Positions 11,567 through 23,690 of a stretch of 64,000 nucleotides of DNA are shown here, one piece after another. Both the position numbers and the translations under genes were made by a program. Under the pieces are notes generated by a model, which saw only the letters and a program-made list of their open reading frames with translations, had not been told where the DNA came from and ran no database searches. Each line of letters begins with the position of its first letter. Within the stretch, counting starts at the first letter, position 1. The stretch comes from Dryococelus australis. Lineage: Eukaryota > Arthropoda > Insecta > Phasmatodea > Phasmatidae. The stretch lies in assembly GCA_029891345.1 (NCBI GenBank), contig CM056993.1:274464900-274528899 (forward strand), given 5' to 3'.

Positions 11567-12220
11567 GTTTACAAAGTCACAAATTTCAGTATCACTTCTT
11601 TATGGACATGCTAGTTTTCTGTGCAGAAAAATAATAATAATTACAAAATGTACATATTTTCCAAATTATGTGTGTTTTAAAATAATATGTGTGGTAATAG
11701 ACATAATTGTGCATGCTAATGGGGTAGGAAACATGCAGCACATAAAGTTGCTCGCAATGTTCTCACATTTATTACAAAATACAAATGAGAACTGTTAAAT
11801 TTTAACAATATAGTGATGATAATACAATTGTAAACAGTGGCATGTATTTTTAAAGGAAAGAATTTTCCGAAAGTGTAAATTACACATGCAGCAATACCTT
11901 CTGAGTGTGGCAGGTAGCAATTGCTGCTAAATATAGATGAAATAGTTGTGTATTTGCCCGACAGATGGCACTAGTAAACAGGCTTTCAAGATATCTATGT
12001 GATCGGTTGTTCTAGGATCAAGTTGAAGTATTGGTTTATGTTTTGCGTGTGGTGTTGATAAATAGTACTGAATGTGGAAATATTGCATTGTTTTAGTAGT
12101 ATATTTAATACATCATAATATGCACTTATGTTACATTTTAGTCATTTTCTATGGTGTGCTATGAGTTAGATGTTTGCTAGTAAATAGGCTTGTGCGTTTT
12201 GCATACAATAACTGCTTATA
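11567..12220. other. unassigned DNA upstream of the hAT transposase remnant
   Basis: AT-rich. It may hold the 5' part of the hAT element, but no clear terminal inverted repeat was located. Confidence 0.35.
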
Positions 12221-14560
12221 ATGCCTAGGAAGTGTAGGTTCCAGGAAAGTTGGTATATTTTACCATGCGCAGAGCAGTGGAATTTGTGGTTATGCCCCGT
12301 GAAAGACAAGCATCGTGCCTTTTTCTTGGTATGTCGTACAGAATTTGACATTGAACATGGTGTATTAACAGTGTAAAGGTTCATGAAAGTGATAAACCTC
12401 ACACAAAATTGTTGTCTGAACTTTCCTGTTGCAAACAGACCGTAATAAATTTTCCACATTCAAACGAAGGAGATACGTATGTATATCAAAGTGGTTCATC
12501 TTTGGAGACTGGAACAGACCTGCCACACCAAAAGTGTAGTGTACCAGAAATAATTCACCTTTGGTTGATGGGACATTCACAAGCTCTGAAAATGCCTCAG
12601 CATTTGAGGTATTTCAGTATTCATCATCCTCATCTGTAGTGCCATGTGGAAGTAAGGACTTCAAACAGTTTCTTCTTAGAAATTATTTGGGACTAATGAA
12701 GTAGTGAGTCATTCTTCTTCTAGGAATGGAGGTGCAAGTAGTGTTCTGTTCCCACTAATGTTCTCTGACAGCATGGTAGGTAAAAAATTACAAATGCAAA
12801 AGGACAAGCTAATTTATGTGGTGGTATATGGTCTAGGTCCTTTTTTTCAATGTAGCCTTGCTGATAAAGTCAAATTGTGCGAATTCTTTGCCATTTCCTT
12901 TGACGAGAGCGTAAACAAAGTGTCGCAGAAAGGCCAAATTGATTTAGTAGTGAGGTTTTGCCATAGTGAGTGGAACACAGTCTCAACTAGATATTTGACT
13001 TCAGTCTTCTTAGTACGAGCTATTTTAAAAGACTTGGTTGACAAGCTCATGAGTGCCCTGATTAATTTGACAACACAATACCCTTCTGTAATATTGTATA
13101 AAGTTCTGTTGATGGGCCAAATGTTAGCTGAAAAAATTTTCGAGACATTCAAGAAATTTTGAAAGGTGAATGTGATGAGCAGGGAATTTTTGATGTTGGA
13201 ACATGTTTGTTGCACACTGTCCAAGGAGCATACAAAACAGCTCATAGTAAAACAGATTGGAATATTCATGGCTTTCTTTGTTCACTTTTCTACCTTTTCA
13301 AAGATTTCCCATCAAGAAGAGCAGCATACGCTCAGATAACAGGATCCACAATATTCACATTGAAATTCTGTCAGGTAGGATGGGTGGAGAATTCAAAAGT
13401 GCCCAAGCGAGCGATCAAAATGTTAGGAGACCTGAGAAAATATGTGAAATCTGTTGAACAGAAGCCACCAATCTCTGAGAAATTCAAAAATGTAAAGGGA
13501 GCCTTAGCTGATGAGTTGTTGCTAGCCAAAATTGAATTTTTACTGTCAATATCATTGCAGCTGGAACCATTTTTGATTGGATTTGTGTCAACTACACCTT
13601 TGCTACCTTTTTTTGTACAAGGATATTTTCTGTCTTCTGCATGGCATAGCATCTCGCTTTGTAAATCAATCTGTAGCTGACAGTAATTAAATCTGGCTCC
13701 CAGTTAGCGAGTGTAGATGTAAATGAAGTTGTATCACTTAAGACACTTCAGATTATTGATATTGGATATGGTGTCAAAGCTGCTTGCAATAAAGGTGTTG
13801 AAGAAGAGAGTAATAGCATTTAGAAATGAATGCAAATGCTATTTGCTACATTTATTTTCAAAGTTTGTATCAAAATGTCCTTCGTCATTCATGATTATAA
13901 AATGTGCTTCCTTTATAGATCCTGAAATAGTTAGAAGTCAAATGTTACGAAGCTCACAAATCACTATAGCCATTGAGGTGTTTGTGGCAAAACAACAAAT
14001 GACACCATCGGTTGCAGACTGTGAAAAGTGACTATTTAAAATTTGGTGAAAATCCGGTTGTTGTTGATGCTATCAAGCAATTTGACCGGAAGCAACATAG
14101 ACTCTAACAGTTTGTTTTATGGATCTCATTTCTGATTTAAAGTTGGAGACTACAGCATTACTTACTTTCTTTCAAAAAATACTGGTAATGTTCTATGGCA
14201 ATGCAGCTGTTGAGAGAGGCTTTTCAATTAATAAAGAATGTTTAGTGGAACATATGAGAGAAGACTCCCTTGTGGCACACAGATCTGTTTATGGAACAGT
14301 TTCTTCTGTAGGAACTGTTTCTAATGTTTTCATTTCGAAAAGTATGATTCTAGCCGTCAGAAATTCATTAGCTAGATGAAAGGAAGCATTAGCCAAAATG
14401 ACAGAAGAAAAGGATAAAGTTGAAGAAACCAAGAAAAGAGTTTTTTGAAGAAATCAGAAAATTGTAGTTTCTCAAAAAAAAATGACTGCTCGAGCAACAG
14501 AAAGAAGAACTGAAATTGATTGATGAAAAAATATCTGATCTTGGAAAAAAAAATCTCAAT
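12221..14560 (+). pseudogene. decayed BED-finger/hAT transposase
   Basis: A transposase coding region broken by stops and frameshifts. An ATG at 12221 opens MPRKCRFQESW and a C-x2-like segment with K-x-HRAFFLVCR, resembling the N-terminal zinc finger of this hAT group, and stops at about 12375. A second open stretch (12704-13162) carries FAISFDESVNKVSQKGQIDL, the region of the first catalytic Asp. A third (13159-13680) carries CLLHTVQGAYKTAH, SLFYLFKDFPSRRAAY and ITGSTIF, then VGWVE. A fourth (14119-14379) carries NAAVERGFSINKE, the hAT C-terminal dimerisation motif. A Lys/Glu-rich tail follows to about 14520. At least three frame changes and several stops make it non-functional. Family assignment rests on motif order. 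Repeats of a GTCACTAAA type occur at 10.74-10.82 and 14.96-15.03 kb and may be remnants of its ends, but no clean terminal repeat or 8-bp duplication was found. Confidence 0.82.
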
Positions 14561-16680
14561 TTTAGTGAGAACTGTGCAGTGTGTGTAACTTTTTTTTCGT
14601 AGTTTTTAAAGTGTTATGAATGTTGTGTTGAAGTTATGAATGAAGTGTTGGAATGCAGTTTCCCTGAACACTGACATAAATGTAATGGTGTGTTCAAATG
14701 AATCAAAACTGTTTGGTTTTTAATTATTGTGCATTGTGTCATTTATAAGTCAGCTATGTTAAATTTTGGAAAAAATAAACACTAAGAACATTTAAAATAA
14801 GCTTATTTAAATTTTATTTCCTACCTAAAAGTATGAGTAACATTTTTTTTTCCTTGTGTTTTAACTTATTAGTTACATTTTTGAATTCTTTCTAATATGC
14901 ATAACAAGGTTTCATGGACACAGATTTAACTTCTCAAGAGTAGCGAGACTGATCATAAGAGAGGTCACTAAAAGTTATGGGAAAAAGTCACTAAAGGTTA
15001 CTAAACTAAAAGTTACTAAATTGACTTTTTGGATATCACTAGACATGGAGACATTGTATCCAAGATGGGGGCGAAGTCGAGAGTAGAGTGCGCATCAAAG
15101 ATGCAGAAATACATTGTGTCAATTCCCCCCTCCCCCCTCTTTTGTCATCTTCACCATATTGACAAAGAACCATCTTGAAGCAAGAAAAGAATTTTCTTTT
15201 CGGGTGCTCTGGGACAATGCACCCTGGGTGTAATGGAGGTTTGCTTCTATCATATTGCCTTCTCTGTGCGTGCTAGGGCTGGAGGTATACATGTTTTGCT
15301 TGTCTACACTCTGCAGGCGACATCTGGTTGTAGTTAACAGCGTGTGGGGTCCTCTATCTCTCTTTTTCTGGTATGCACTCAGGTCCCCTCTCGGCTTGTA
15401 GTGGCAGGTGTCGGCGACAGCTGTCTTGTAGAGTTCTTTGCTCTCATTCATTGGAAGGGGAAAGGCAAGGCAAAAGAACTGGGTCATGACAGTGAAACTA
15501 ATTTGGTGTTACCGCTGTCGTAATGCTGTGGAGCCCTCTTATTACTGTGCCGGCTCACAAAGTATTGCTGAGGGATTGGTTACGTTAAATACAATATATT
15601 TAACAGTTGGCTTCCTGTAAAAAGCAAATTACAGGCGAGCACGAAAAGATTTCGACACTTGTGCAAGTAAGTCCCACTCATAAGGGATGTGTGTTTCTAG
15701 CTAATTTTTGTGTTTGTAGTGGCTCTGAGGGAGAATTGAATTAAAATGGCTTCACCTGGGGCCTGGCTACGTGTTTCACGGCAATGAAAATGATGTGTTA
15801 CATCATGAAGGGAAAATGGCCAACCATAAGCCTTCCGTAAACTTATGGGGCCCTAACTGAAATTCCTAACAGCTATACGAGTACTTTATAAAAAATATTT
15901 AACTATTCCAAACAATTTCGTACAGGAGCCACCTACATAAAAATAAAAAAAACCTGGGCCCCTTAAATTCTTAATTCTAACTACCCTTGATCATATTAAC
16001 ATATTTAATAAATTAAAATATTTACAAATATTTAACACGAAAGTTATATACAACGTATCACTAGAGAAAGTTATTTACAACTGGTTTTTAACATTTTGAA
16101 CATTTTTACGTTACTTTTACAGCACGTTTAAAATTTGTAAAATTATTTTTGACAATTTCAACAATGAAAGTTGTTTAAAGACACTAACACTGGCAATGTT
16201 CCTTATGGCAATAAACAATACGTGATCTTTAATTGATGCCTCAAATTTACAATTAACAACTAGTATTTACAACTTTGGCTAACATGAAAAATAAGGAACA
16301 TGAAATTCAACAAGATTTAAAGAAAACTATTTCACAAGTTAGTATTTCTTTCTTGCTGAAAATTTGTTTTAGATACAGGCCTGCACTTGTTTTCTTTCTT
16401 ACGAAAGTTCAAGTTTACACATGGATGATTTTACACATTCTTGCTATGCAATGCTAGTATGCTTTACATTTCGGATTTTGGCACTTTAACTTAGAGCGTC
16501 CAAAACAATCAATTTGTTTCACAGGTTAGTGCGTTATTTACATGTGCAAGCCTTTATTTAATGAATTATTCTGCACATTTCACTTTAATAAGTACATACC
16601 AGGTATTAGTAGGGCAGCATGGCTTGCTGCAAAAGTTAGTGTGTTTGAACCGATACTTAATTACACTTGCTCACAGCAAT
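14561..16680. other. unassigned PAN3 intron DNA
   Basis: AT-rich and without long ORFs. GTCACTAAA/GTTACTAAA motifs cluster at 14965-15030. No other structure recognised. Confidence 0.4.
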
Positions 16681-18324
16681 TAACAGCATGAATGTTTTTA
16701 AGTGATCTTACATGGGCATAGTTCACTGGGCGTGAGATTTTGGAGTCCCCTTCTTTAGTTGGCACCTCTTCCTGAGGGTCATGTGTAGGATACAGCCACG
16801 TGAACCTCGAGGCGGGCCGCCATGGAGTTTCTCTGTAGCAGCCTGTCTGAGACGAGAGGTGGCAGGCACATGCCGGCATCTCTCCTTGGACCACTAGGCT
16901 CGGCGTTCATTTCCCTTGTGGGGCCTGTTTGAAGCTGCCTGGCACCAGTAAACCCCGAACGCCTCTTCCTCCGGGAAGGACGTTCTTGGAGAGAGGTCAC
17001 CTGGGGTTGGGGTTGGGGTTCTTGGGGCTCCCCTACCCCGATGACCCAGGAATAATCCTCCCATTAAGGAGGGACTGCATCAATGACCTCAGCACCATCC
17101 AGCATCGAGGTCCGGGTGTCGCCTGGGTCCTACCAGACCTGCGGGACTGACGTGATGGTGGCCAGAAGTAGAGCCTCTTAGGAAACCTCTACCTCAACAG
17201 CTTACTGGAGGGGCTCAGCCTTCTGAGTTGGAAGCTGAGTCTGGTGTTTAGCTCTGACACCTCCAGGTGTCAGAGTTGGATCGGCCATCAGTGGGAGTGG
17301 ACTGATAGTCTCTTCTCCTCCCCGCTCGGCATAATGAGAGCGGCTGTCTGGGGGAGTGGTATGGCACCTTGTCCTCCCCCTTCGGCATGATGTTATTATA
17401 CCTCCTTGTGAAGGTGTAACAACTAGAGGCAGAGGAACTGGTGTACCTCGGCCTTCACGATCGTGGGTCCAGACTTCTCCTCCCGGGTCAGTGGGAGAGT
17501 CCATAGACCAGAAGCAGAGGGGTCTACAATGTGTGCAGAAATGGCTTCTGGCAGGGTAGATTCTTCATCCGGCAGCAGACACTCTGAAGCTGGGGGAGAG
17601 AGTGGCGTTTTGGGTGTTCCTGTCTCCTCGACCATGCTGATTTCCACGTTCTCTGGAGGATGTGTGGATGAAACAGAGCTGGGTGGTAGAGGTATCAGCA
17701 ATACGTCTAGCTCTAGTTCCGGTGGATGCTTCTCCTGGGCTGGAGGGGAAGCAGCATGATATGCGGCACCGTCCAGCGTCACAGTCGGTTCCCCTGGACC
17801 GTGGCATTTGACGTTGGGGGACAGAGGCAGAGGTTCTTGGGGATGATGCTGGGTTTGGGGAGCTCTGTCCAGAGGGCTCCGTGAGGAGACCTCTGATTCC
17901 AGGGTGGTCTTCTTGCTTCGTCGGGCCAACAAGTTCTGCAAGTAAGAACTCGGAGTAGAGGGGAGGGTGGGAACAGATACTGTGCCTCTGTATGGTGGTA
18001 AGGACAAGGTCCTGGTGAAGGTCAGATGTGGAGACTCCTCTGTGGCAGCTTGTGGAGGTTCGTGTTTCCTAGGTGGCAGTTTGATCTCTTGGACAGGCTG
18101 CGGGGACATGTCATCTTATTCTTCTGATTCCTGGCCCTGGATGAGAAGATCCTATTCGTCTTGGACCCTGTTGGGACAAGGCCTCATTTGCCCCCGGGTC
18201 ACTTTCCGAGTATGTCCACTGTGATCCTCAATCCAGTACATGTTTCCGTAATTCCCCACCACGGAGAATCGCCTCACTCACTTCATGGCTAGGCTAGCTG
18301 CAAACTTTCCTGTCACCTTATCAA
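16681..18324 (-). mobile_element. Ty3/gypsy remnant: integrase tail and Pro-rich 3' region
   Basis: On the minus strand, 18324 to about 18190 reads VTGKFAASLAMK, a stop, then VRRFSVVGNYGNMYWIEDHSGHTRKVTRGQMRPC in several pieces. This is the C-terminal tail of a gypsy integrase; a similar WVEDLRGKIRKATRGQ segment occurs in the element at 59.4 kb. Downstream is a proline-rich ORF (18109-17423, listed separately). The remnant is cut off at its 5' side exactly where another small repeat begins (about 18325). A 42-bp stretch near 17511-17552 matches LTR-like copy B, tying that repeat family to this gypsy lineage. Confidence 0.65.
17423..18109 (-). CDS. proline/serine-rich ORF downstream of gypsy integrase tail (228 codons)
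   Basis: Second-longest open frame in the window. It starts MSPQPVQEIKLPPRKHEPPQ, is rich in Pro, Ser and Glu throughout, and has no transmembrane segment, zinc finger or catalytic motif that I can see. It lies just downstream of, and in line with, the decayed integrase tail, separated by stops at about 18110-18160. Two readings are possible: a low-complexity C-terminal extension of the pol polyprotein, or a frame that stayed open by chance because the DNA is GC-rich and stop-poor. I favour the first, because the element at 55.5-62.9 kb also has Pro-rich coding potential (APAPVQYSPP) immediately after its integrase tail. Unlikely to be a host gene. Confidence 0.35.
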   Translation of the reverse strand: MSPQPVQEIKLPPRKHEPPQAATEESPHLTFTRTLSLPPYRGTVSVPTLPSTPSSYLQNLLARRSKKTTLESEVSSRSPLDRAPQTQHHPQEPLPLSPNVKCHGPGEPTVTLDGAAYHAASPPAQEKHPPELELDVLLIPLPPSSVSSTHPPENVEISMVEETGTPKTPLSPPASECLLPDEESTLPEAISAHIVDPSASGLWTLPLTREEKSGPTIVKAEVHQFLCL

Positions 18325-18405
18325 AGATTTCTTAATTCGAAGATGAAGTCGAAGGTAATAAATGTCTTCGATTCGACTTCGAAAATGCAAAGCTTCGCAC
18401 ACCTC
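18325..18405. repeat. short MITE-like repeat related to 33.8 and 35.3 kb
   Basis: This 80-bp segment contains TTCGAAGATGAAGTC and GACTTCGAAAATGC. Read in reverse it matches the outer flanks of the inverted repeat arms at 33840-33923 and 35309-35385. It interrupts the gypsy integrase remnant, so it inserted later. Confidence 0.5.
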
Positions 18406-18734
18406 TAAAAATTAACATGTTAAGTATTGTTTGGAAGGAATACTAATAACTGATTAGTATAATATAAAAAGGATTTAGTAATGCACAACCACAAATCACG
18501 TCTGCAACATTAGTCATCTAAACATAGAGTTTCCCATGTTATTATTCCTTGCCCTTCCAAGACTGGTTAAAGGATGTCCTGGTTATTTGTATAATTTTTG
18601 TACCTTGTGTGATAACTCAGAGGTAGTGTATGCTGCAGCAATCTATTTGCATATGGCTGAACATGTTTCCTTGTCAGTTAAATACTTCTGTTGCCAATCA
18701 TGAGAGTGAGATTTAGTCCCTTGTTCCTGCAGAA

Positions 18735-20350
18735 TTTTGGAAATACGTCATGTCTGAGGACAACCCTATTGACTGCGTTTCTCGTGGTGTGCCACCTCCT
18801 CAACTCATAGAGCACCATTTGTGGTGATCAGGACCACTCTGGTTGCAAGAGCCTGTGGAGCTGTACACACTAGTGTCATTCATCCGGATGAGTTAGCAAC
18901 TCTGATCACTTGTTTCAGCAGCTTAACCAAGCTTCTTTGCATTTTGGCATACTTGTTTCATTTCGGCCACAACACTAGGGCTCTTCAGGCTTCCTATTTT
19001 ACTGGGAATGTGAGTCCAGCAGAACTCAATTAAGTCTTTGCAGCTGTGTCTTTGCCATGTCCAGGCAGTCTCCTTCAAAAACAATTTGTGTGTTTGCAGA
19101 ATTGTTAGTGCCTTTTGCTACAACTTTGGAAGATGCCTCCCTTCCCCCTTCCAAGATAGTGCAGGCGTGATGAGAGTAGGAGGTAGGCAGCATCATTTTA
19201 ACCTGCCTTTTGATCACAAACATCCAGTTCTGCTCCCCAAGAAACATCAGTTTAACAAATTTAAATTTGACACAATCAAAATCACCATTATGGGCTGCAG
19301 GCTACAGGGTATATGGAGAGAGCAGTACTGGATTCTAGCTGATAGGCATTTTATCTCACAGTGTTTGTGCCATTTCATTAAATGTTTCCAGGCTAGTCAG
19401 CCAGTGATGGGCACTCTTACCAGTCATGAGAGTTCAACAGGTCAAACGCTTCGTCAAAGTTGGAGTCGATTATGCAGGCCCGTTCACCAAGTCTAGTTGT
19501 CCATGCAAAGCTCCATGGCAGAAAGTCTACCTATTTGTGTTAATTTGTTGTGCCACTAATGCAATTTACGTGAAATTGGCATCAGACTTGTCAACAAGTG
19601 CATTTCTAGTTCCGTATAAGCGTTTTTTGTGTCTTAGAGGTCAGTCCTCTGACATCTATAGCGATTTTGCTACCTATTTTGTTTGTGCCTGCAATCAGCT
19701 CCTGGAATTACAAATTTTGTTGTCATCCACTCACCAAACAGCTGTTCCCAATCCTTCTCCCATGACATAATTTTACATTTCATCCTGCCTGCTGCTTCCC
19801 CATTTTCGTGGTCTCTGGGAGGCAGGTGTAAAGTCTGTGAAGGTTCACGTGCAGAAAGGCCTCGGTAGCAAGTGTTGTCTTTTGAGGAGTTCTATACTGC
19901 CCTAGTTCAGTTGGAGGCAATTTTGAACTCCAGACCCATGTGTCCTTTAAGCCAAGGTCCCAAAGATTTGAATGCCTTTGCCCAGGGCATTTTTTGACAC
20001 TTGAACCCTTTTTTGCAGGTCCTGAGCAAGGTCTTCATATTTTGCCTGTTACCAGATTTAGTGCTGGCAACTTGTGCAGAAAATTCACCAGGATTTTTAG
20101 AGGCATTGGGAGTAGAGACTATCTATACACCCTGCAACAGTGCACCAAATGGCATGCGACCAGTGCATACCTTGCCCCCAACCGATTCTCTGACTACCTC
20201 CACTGCAGTGGCAATTGGGGCGTGTTGTCAAGCTTCATCCAGGCAATAATGAGGTGTCTTGAGTGGCCACAGTGAGCACCATCTCTAGGACATCAAATGT
20301 CCTGCCATCAAGCTCTGGCCCCTGCCATGTGTAGAATTGAAATAAGTTAT
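18735..20350 (+). mobile_element. BEL/Pao retrotransposon remnant (pol 3' half)
   Basis: Degenerate + strand pol. From about 18742 it reads MSEDNPIDCVSRGVPPPQLI then HHLW-stop-SGPLWL, the conserved segment between RNase H and integrase. At 19450 comes VKVGVDYAGPF and at about 19530 CCATNAIYVKLASDLST, the first integrase Asp region of BEL/Pao. DIYSDFATYFV follows (the second Asp is kept; family members have SDxGTNF). The end has SRPMCPLSQGPKDLNA at about 19930 and RDYLYTLQQCTKW at about 20120, the BEL integrase C-terminal signature. Many stops and frameshifts. No gag, protease or reverse transcriptase remains. A sequence starting TGTTTGG at about 20366 may be the start of its 3' LTR; this is unproven. 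Confidence 0.8.
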
Positions 20351-20934
20351 TTCAAGGTGGCTGGGATGTTTGGACTGTTCAATTTTATAAACAGTGGAAG
20401 CAGAAACTGTATATACCATCATAACTACATAAATAATCTTCTTATTGAAATAATCTTTAATAATGTTGAGATGAGACCAAAAATCTTGTTTGAGTGGTTT
20501 GTACACAAAAATCAGTTATTGTGTTGATGTATTAACATACTAAAATTTAGCGAATTTCCATTTTAAGCAACTTGCAGTACTGTTATTCTAGTAAGAGTTA
20601 TTTTTTTGTAATAACGTATTTTGTGTGTATGCACAATTTATATTTTTTTCGACCAACTACTGAAAAGCTTACACTCCTATTAAGGAAAGATCAGTATTTA
20701 TATTTAATATGCAGGATTGGTGAGTATGTAATGGTGATAACTGTAGTTTGATTAAAAGGCATATTGGCATTACAATTGTAACAGCTTCTCCTCTTCTTGA
20801 TGTATCATTTATGATTTTCATCATATACATATTTAATTTACTTTTACTGTTTAAATTGCAATAAGAAGAACAGAAACATTTGTTTGATATGATGTGGAAC
20901 AAGAGGGGAGGATAATTGAAACAATAACTTAGAG
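20351..20934. other. unassigned DNA, possible BEL/Pao 3' LTR
   Basis: AT-rich DNA following the BEL/Pao pol end. No matching 5' LTR is present in the window, so an LTR cannot be confirmed. Confidence 0.3.
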
Positions 20935-23690
20935 GTGCTGGACACGTCAAAGAATGACCTAAGACATTTGGGGTTAGATTTTGTGGTGACTTGCATCACA
21001 AAATGTTTAAATGTGGAAGTTGAAGTCGTAGGCCGTGTCCGCGAATTCAGGTATTATTGCTTACTTGCATCCTTGCATACGTCACTTACCCTTGGCACCA
21101 AATTTTATGAAATTGGACAGGCAGTCTTGTTGGCTTTGGTGACAGTTATTAGCCAGCTAACCATTATTAATGTATATTATGTATTCCGACTAAGAATTTG
21201 ATCATTGCCAAAGGTTTTAGGGGTTAAATAAAGTATTAAATAATATTTAAATTTGATTTACATTAACATTTTTTGTCTTGCGTTATTGTAAGTTAGGAAC
21301 ATAATAAGCCTAATACGAATTTATTGCTTAGACCTTTTTTTAACGTGAAATTTGCTGTAATTATTTACTCGGTTTGAAATTATATGTCTACAAAGTAGTA
21401 ATGTTGCCCAATTAAATATTAAATAAAATAATTATGCCAGAAATTAATTGTAACCTACAAATATCTTCTCAAAATGGCGTCACATATTCCGCAAGTATGC
21501 GAGAAGTATACAACTTTGTTTACTTGTGTACTTGCATACTTCACTTGCAGTTTGGACAGCACTTTTGACGTCACTTCCATGGACAGGTATGCACAAGTAT
21601 GTACTTTGGGCGAATTTGTAAACAGCCTTAGTCATTGTAACAGTTTTACTATGTGATGCCAGAAACACGTTGTTCAGCACCTTAATGTTTGACTGGCACA
21701 TGGCCAGTGTATAGAACAGGTGTGTTGGCCTGTCTCAGGAGCACAAAATCATTGACCACTGTCACGGCCCTACGAGTCGTGTGACCCTTGTTTACGCAAT
21801 TACCTGGAGACTTGTTGCTCTTCTGAAGTAGTGGTGCTGCCGGCTGGAGACTCCTACCCTGGCGTGGTGTGGGCTGGTGGATGCCTTGGTGACTTGTGGG
21901 CAGTGAAGTACTCTGGAGCCGTGGTAAACTGCTGACAGTTGTGAGCGGATGAATGGGACTGCACATTCAGGGGTTGGCGAGACCAAGTAGAGGTTCTTCA
22001 CTCCTTAAGAAGGCTTCTAATATGGGGTGTGGAGGGCCTTCATGTTTAATCATGGGGGGGGAACAAAGGTGTTGGTAGTAAAGAGGAGTGAGGCCCCTCT
22101 GTCGGGTGGGCGGTTAGATCTGCCATGCTGGGTGGAAGTGCAACTTCTGGCTGAGGGTCGCAAAGCAATCTTGTTTCAGGGGCAGCAGCGGCCTTTCTTA
22201 ACTTTCTCTGCTTACTGCTAAGGCATGGGGAGACTAAGGGTACAACTAAAACCACACAAAATCAGAGCCGTACTTGCAATTCCCTATCGTGTACTTCTGA
22301 GTAAACCCAGCCTTGCAACGAGAGCAGCAACCAGTGTTCCTTTCACCCAACTCCAATAGGAGCGGTAGGCAGAATGTGAATTGCTCAAGTTACTTCCTGA
22401 CAGGACTTCTCAGGTGTGGTATCCACAGGTGGTCAGATGTTCGAAGTGTATTACGGCTCCTTACCGGCAGAGCGATGGCGGAGTATGGGATAACCTGAGT
22501 CATTGATTCACCTGGCAGAGGAATTCCTAGTGGTATAGGCTCTACCAAAAACTATCAGACGGCAGATCTCGGGTGGCTACTTAATATGTATGTATCTAGC
22601 GTAGTGCCTGGTTGTGTCTCCGGCTTCACTTTAGAGGGTTAAACTACATTAAGAAAACTACGGTGCTTTACACAAAGAAAACCAGCTTACAGAGAAGTTA
22701 TGAACTCGCGTGTTTTATTATGTGAGTAATATAACTTAGTGGCACTGTGCTACCTCCTACACTAGATAACTTTGATGTGAAAGTTTAAACCTAAGCAATC
22801 CAGGTGAAGGCGGTCGGGTAATTAATCTAACTGAAAAAGACGATAGTAAGTGTTAAAGAATAATAATTTAACAATGCTTTACTAATTTACTATGGGTTGT
22901 TCTGAGAGAGAACAAGAAGGGACACAGCTGGCAGAAGGGTAGTTTCAACGATGCCAACACCGTCTGGGCAAGGGGACGTCCTGAAGGGACGTCATCGTGA
23001 CCTGTTACCGGGGTTCTGGGTTCAACACCAGCAGGGGTGGAGGGGTCCAGTCTCCTAGAAGCAGGGGATCTACGGTTCGTGCAGCAGTGGTTGGCTTCTG
23101 GTCGGTGATGTCTTCGACTGGTAGAGATTCTGGCCCCAGAGGAGCGATGGAATCTGCGGACGTACCAGCAGTTACGCACCCTGATTGCAACCTCTGGCCC
23201 TATACAAGGGTGGTGTTGGTGCAGAGACTTGCAGGCAAGCGAGTCTGCAACAGCGGCTGCCTGCAGCCCCGAGGGGGGCCGTGGAGGAGTTGAGACTGAA
23301 GATTTCTGGTCATGCCAGACCTTTTATACTTATCTCGTGTAGGCACTCCGTGGTTAGTGGTGCGAGGGGAGATAGCCTCCGCCGCAGGGGTTGAAAATCC
23401 TGGGGCGGCACTATAATCCCTTATCTCTGATGCAGGGTTCTGGTAAAATGGGTGCTGCTCTCCAATGGCGTATTCTGACACTAATGTGACCTTTGCTGGA
23501 GGGAGCGGTGGCTCAGCAGACAGTATAATCTTAATTGGGTGAGGGGAGGGCGGGGAGTGTTGGTGTGACGTCTTGTAGGTGATTCTGGAGGGACAGTACA
23601 AGCTAGTATCACGTGTCTATAGTTGCTCATGACATTGTGCCATTGTACCCTGTACCTGTAGGTATGTGTCCCACCTCTTCAGTACTGTTG
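20935..23690 (-). mobile_element. LTR-like repeat, copy C
   Basis: Aligns with copy B: GACACGTCAAAGAATGACCT at 20941 with the 8667 region, then, after about 600 bp unique to C, the TGATGCCAGAAACACG block (21654), the GGTTCTTCACTCCTTA block (21993), the TCCTGAAGGGACGTC block (22979), and the GCGATGGAATCTGCGGACGT block (23144). A minus-strand TATA box lies at 23322-23328 and an AATAAA (complement of about 22713-22718) 600 bp downstream of it, an order expected for U3-R of an LTR. No ORF of note. Ends approximate. Confidence 0.62.
23322..23328 (-). promoter_or_regulatory. TATA box of LTR-like copy C
   Basis: TATAAAA on the minus strand, in the same sequence context as in copy B (10349-10355). 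Confidence 0.5.

Noticed and set aside
10726..15050. GTCACTAAA-rich stretches as terminal inverted repeats of the 12.2-kb hAT element
   Set aside because: No position gives both matching termini and an 8-bp duplication, and the left stretch abuts LTR-like copy B and a TA-flanked element.
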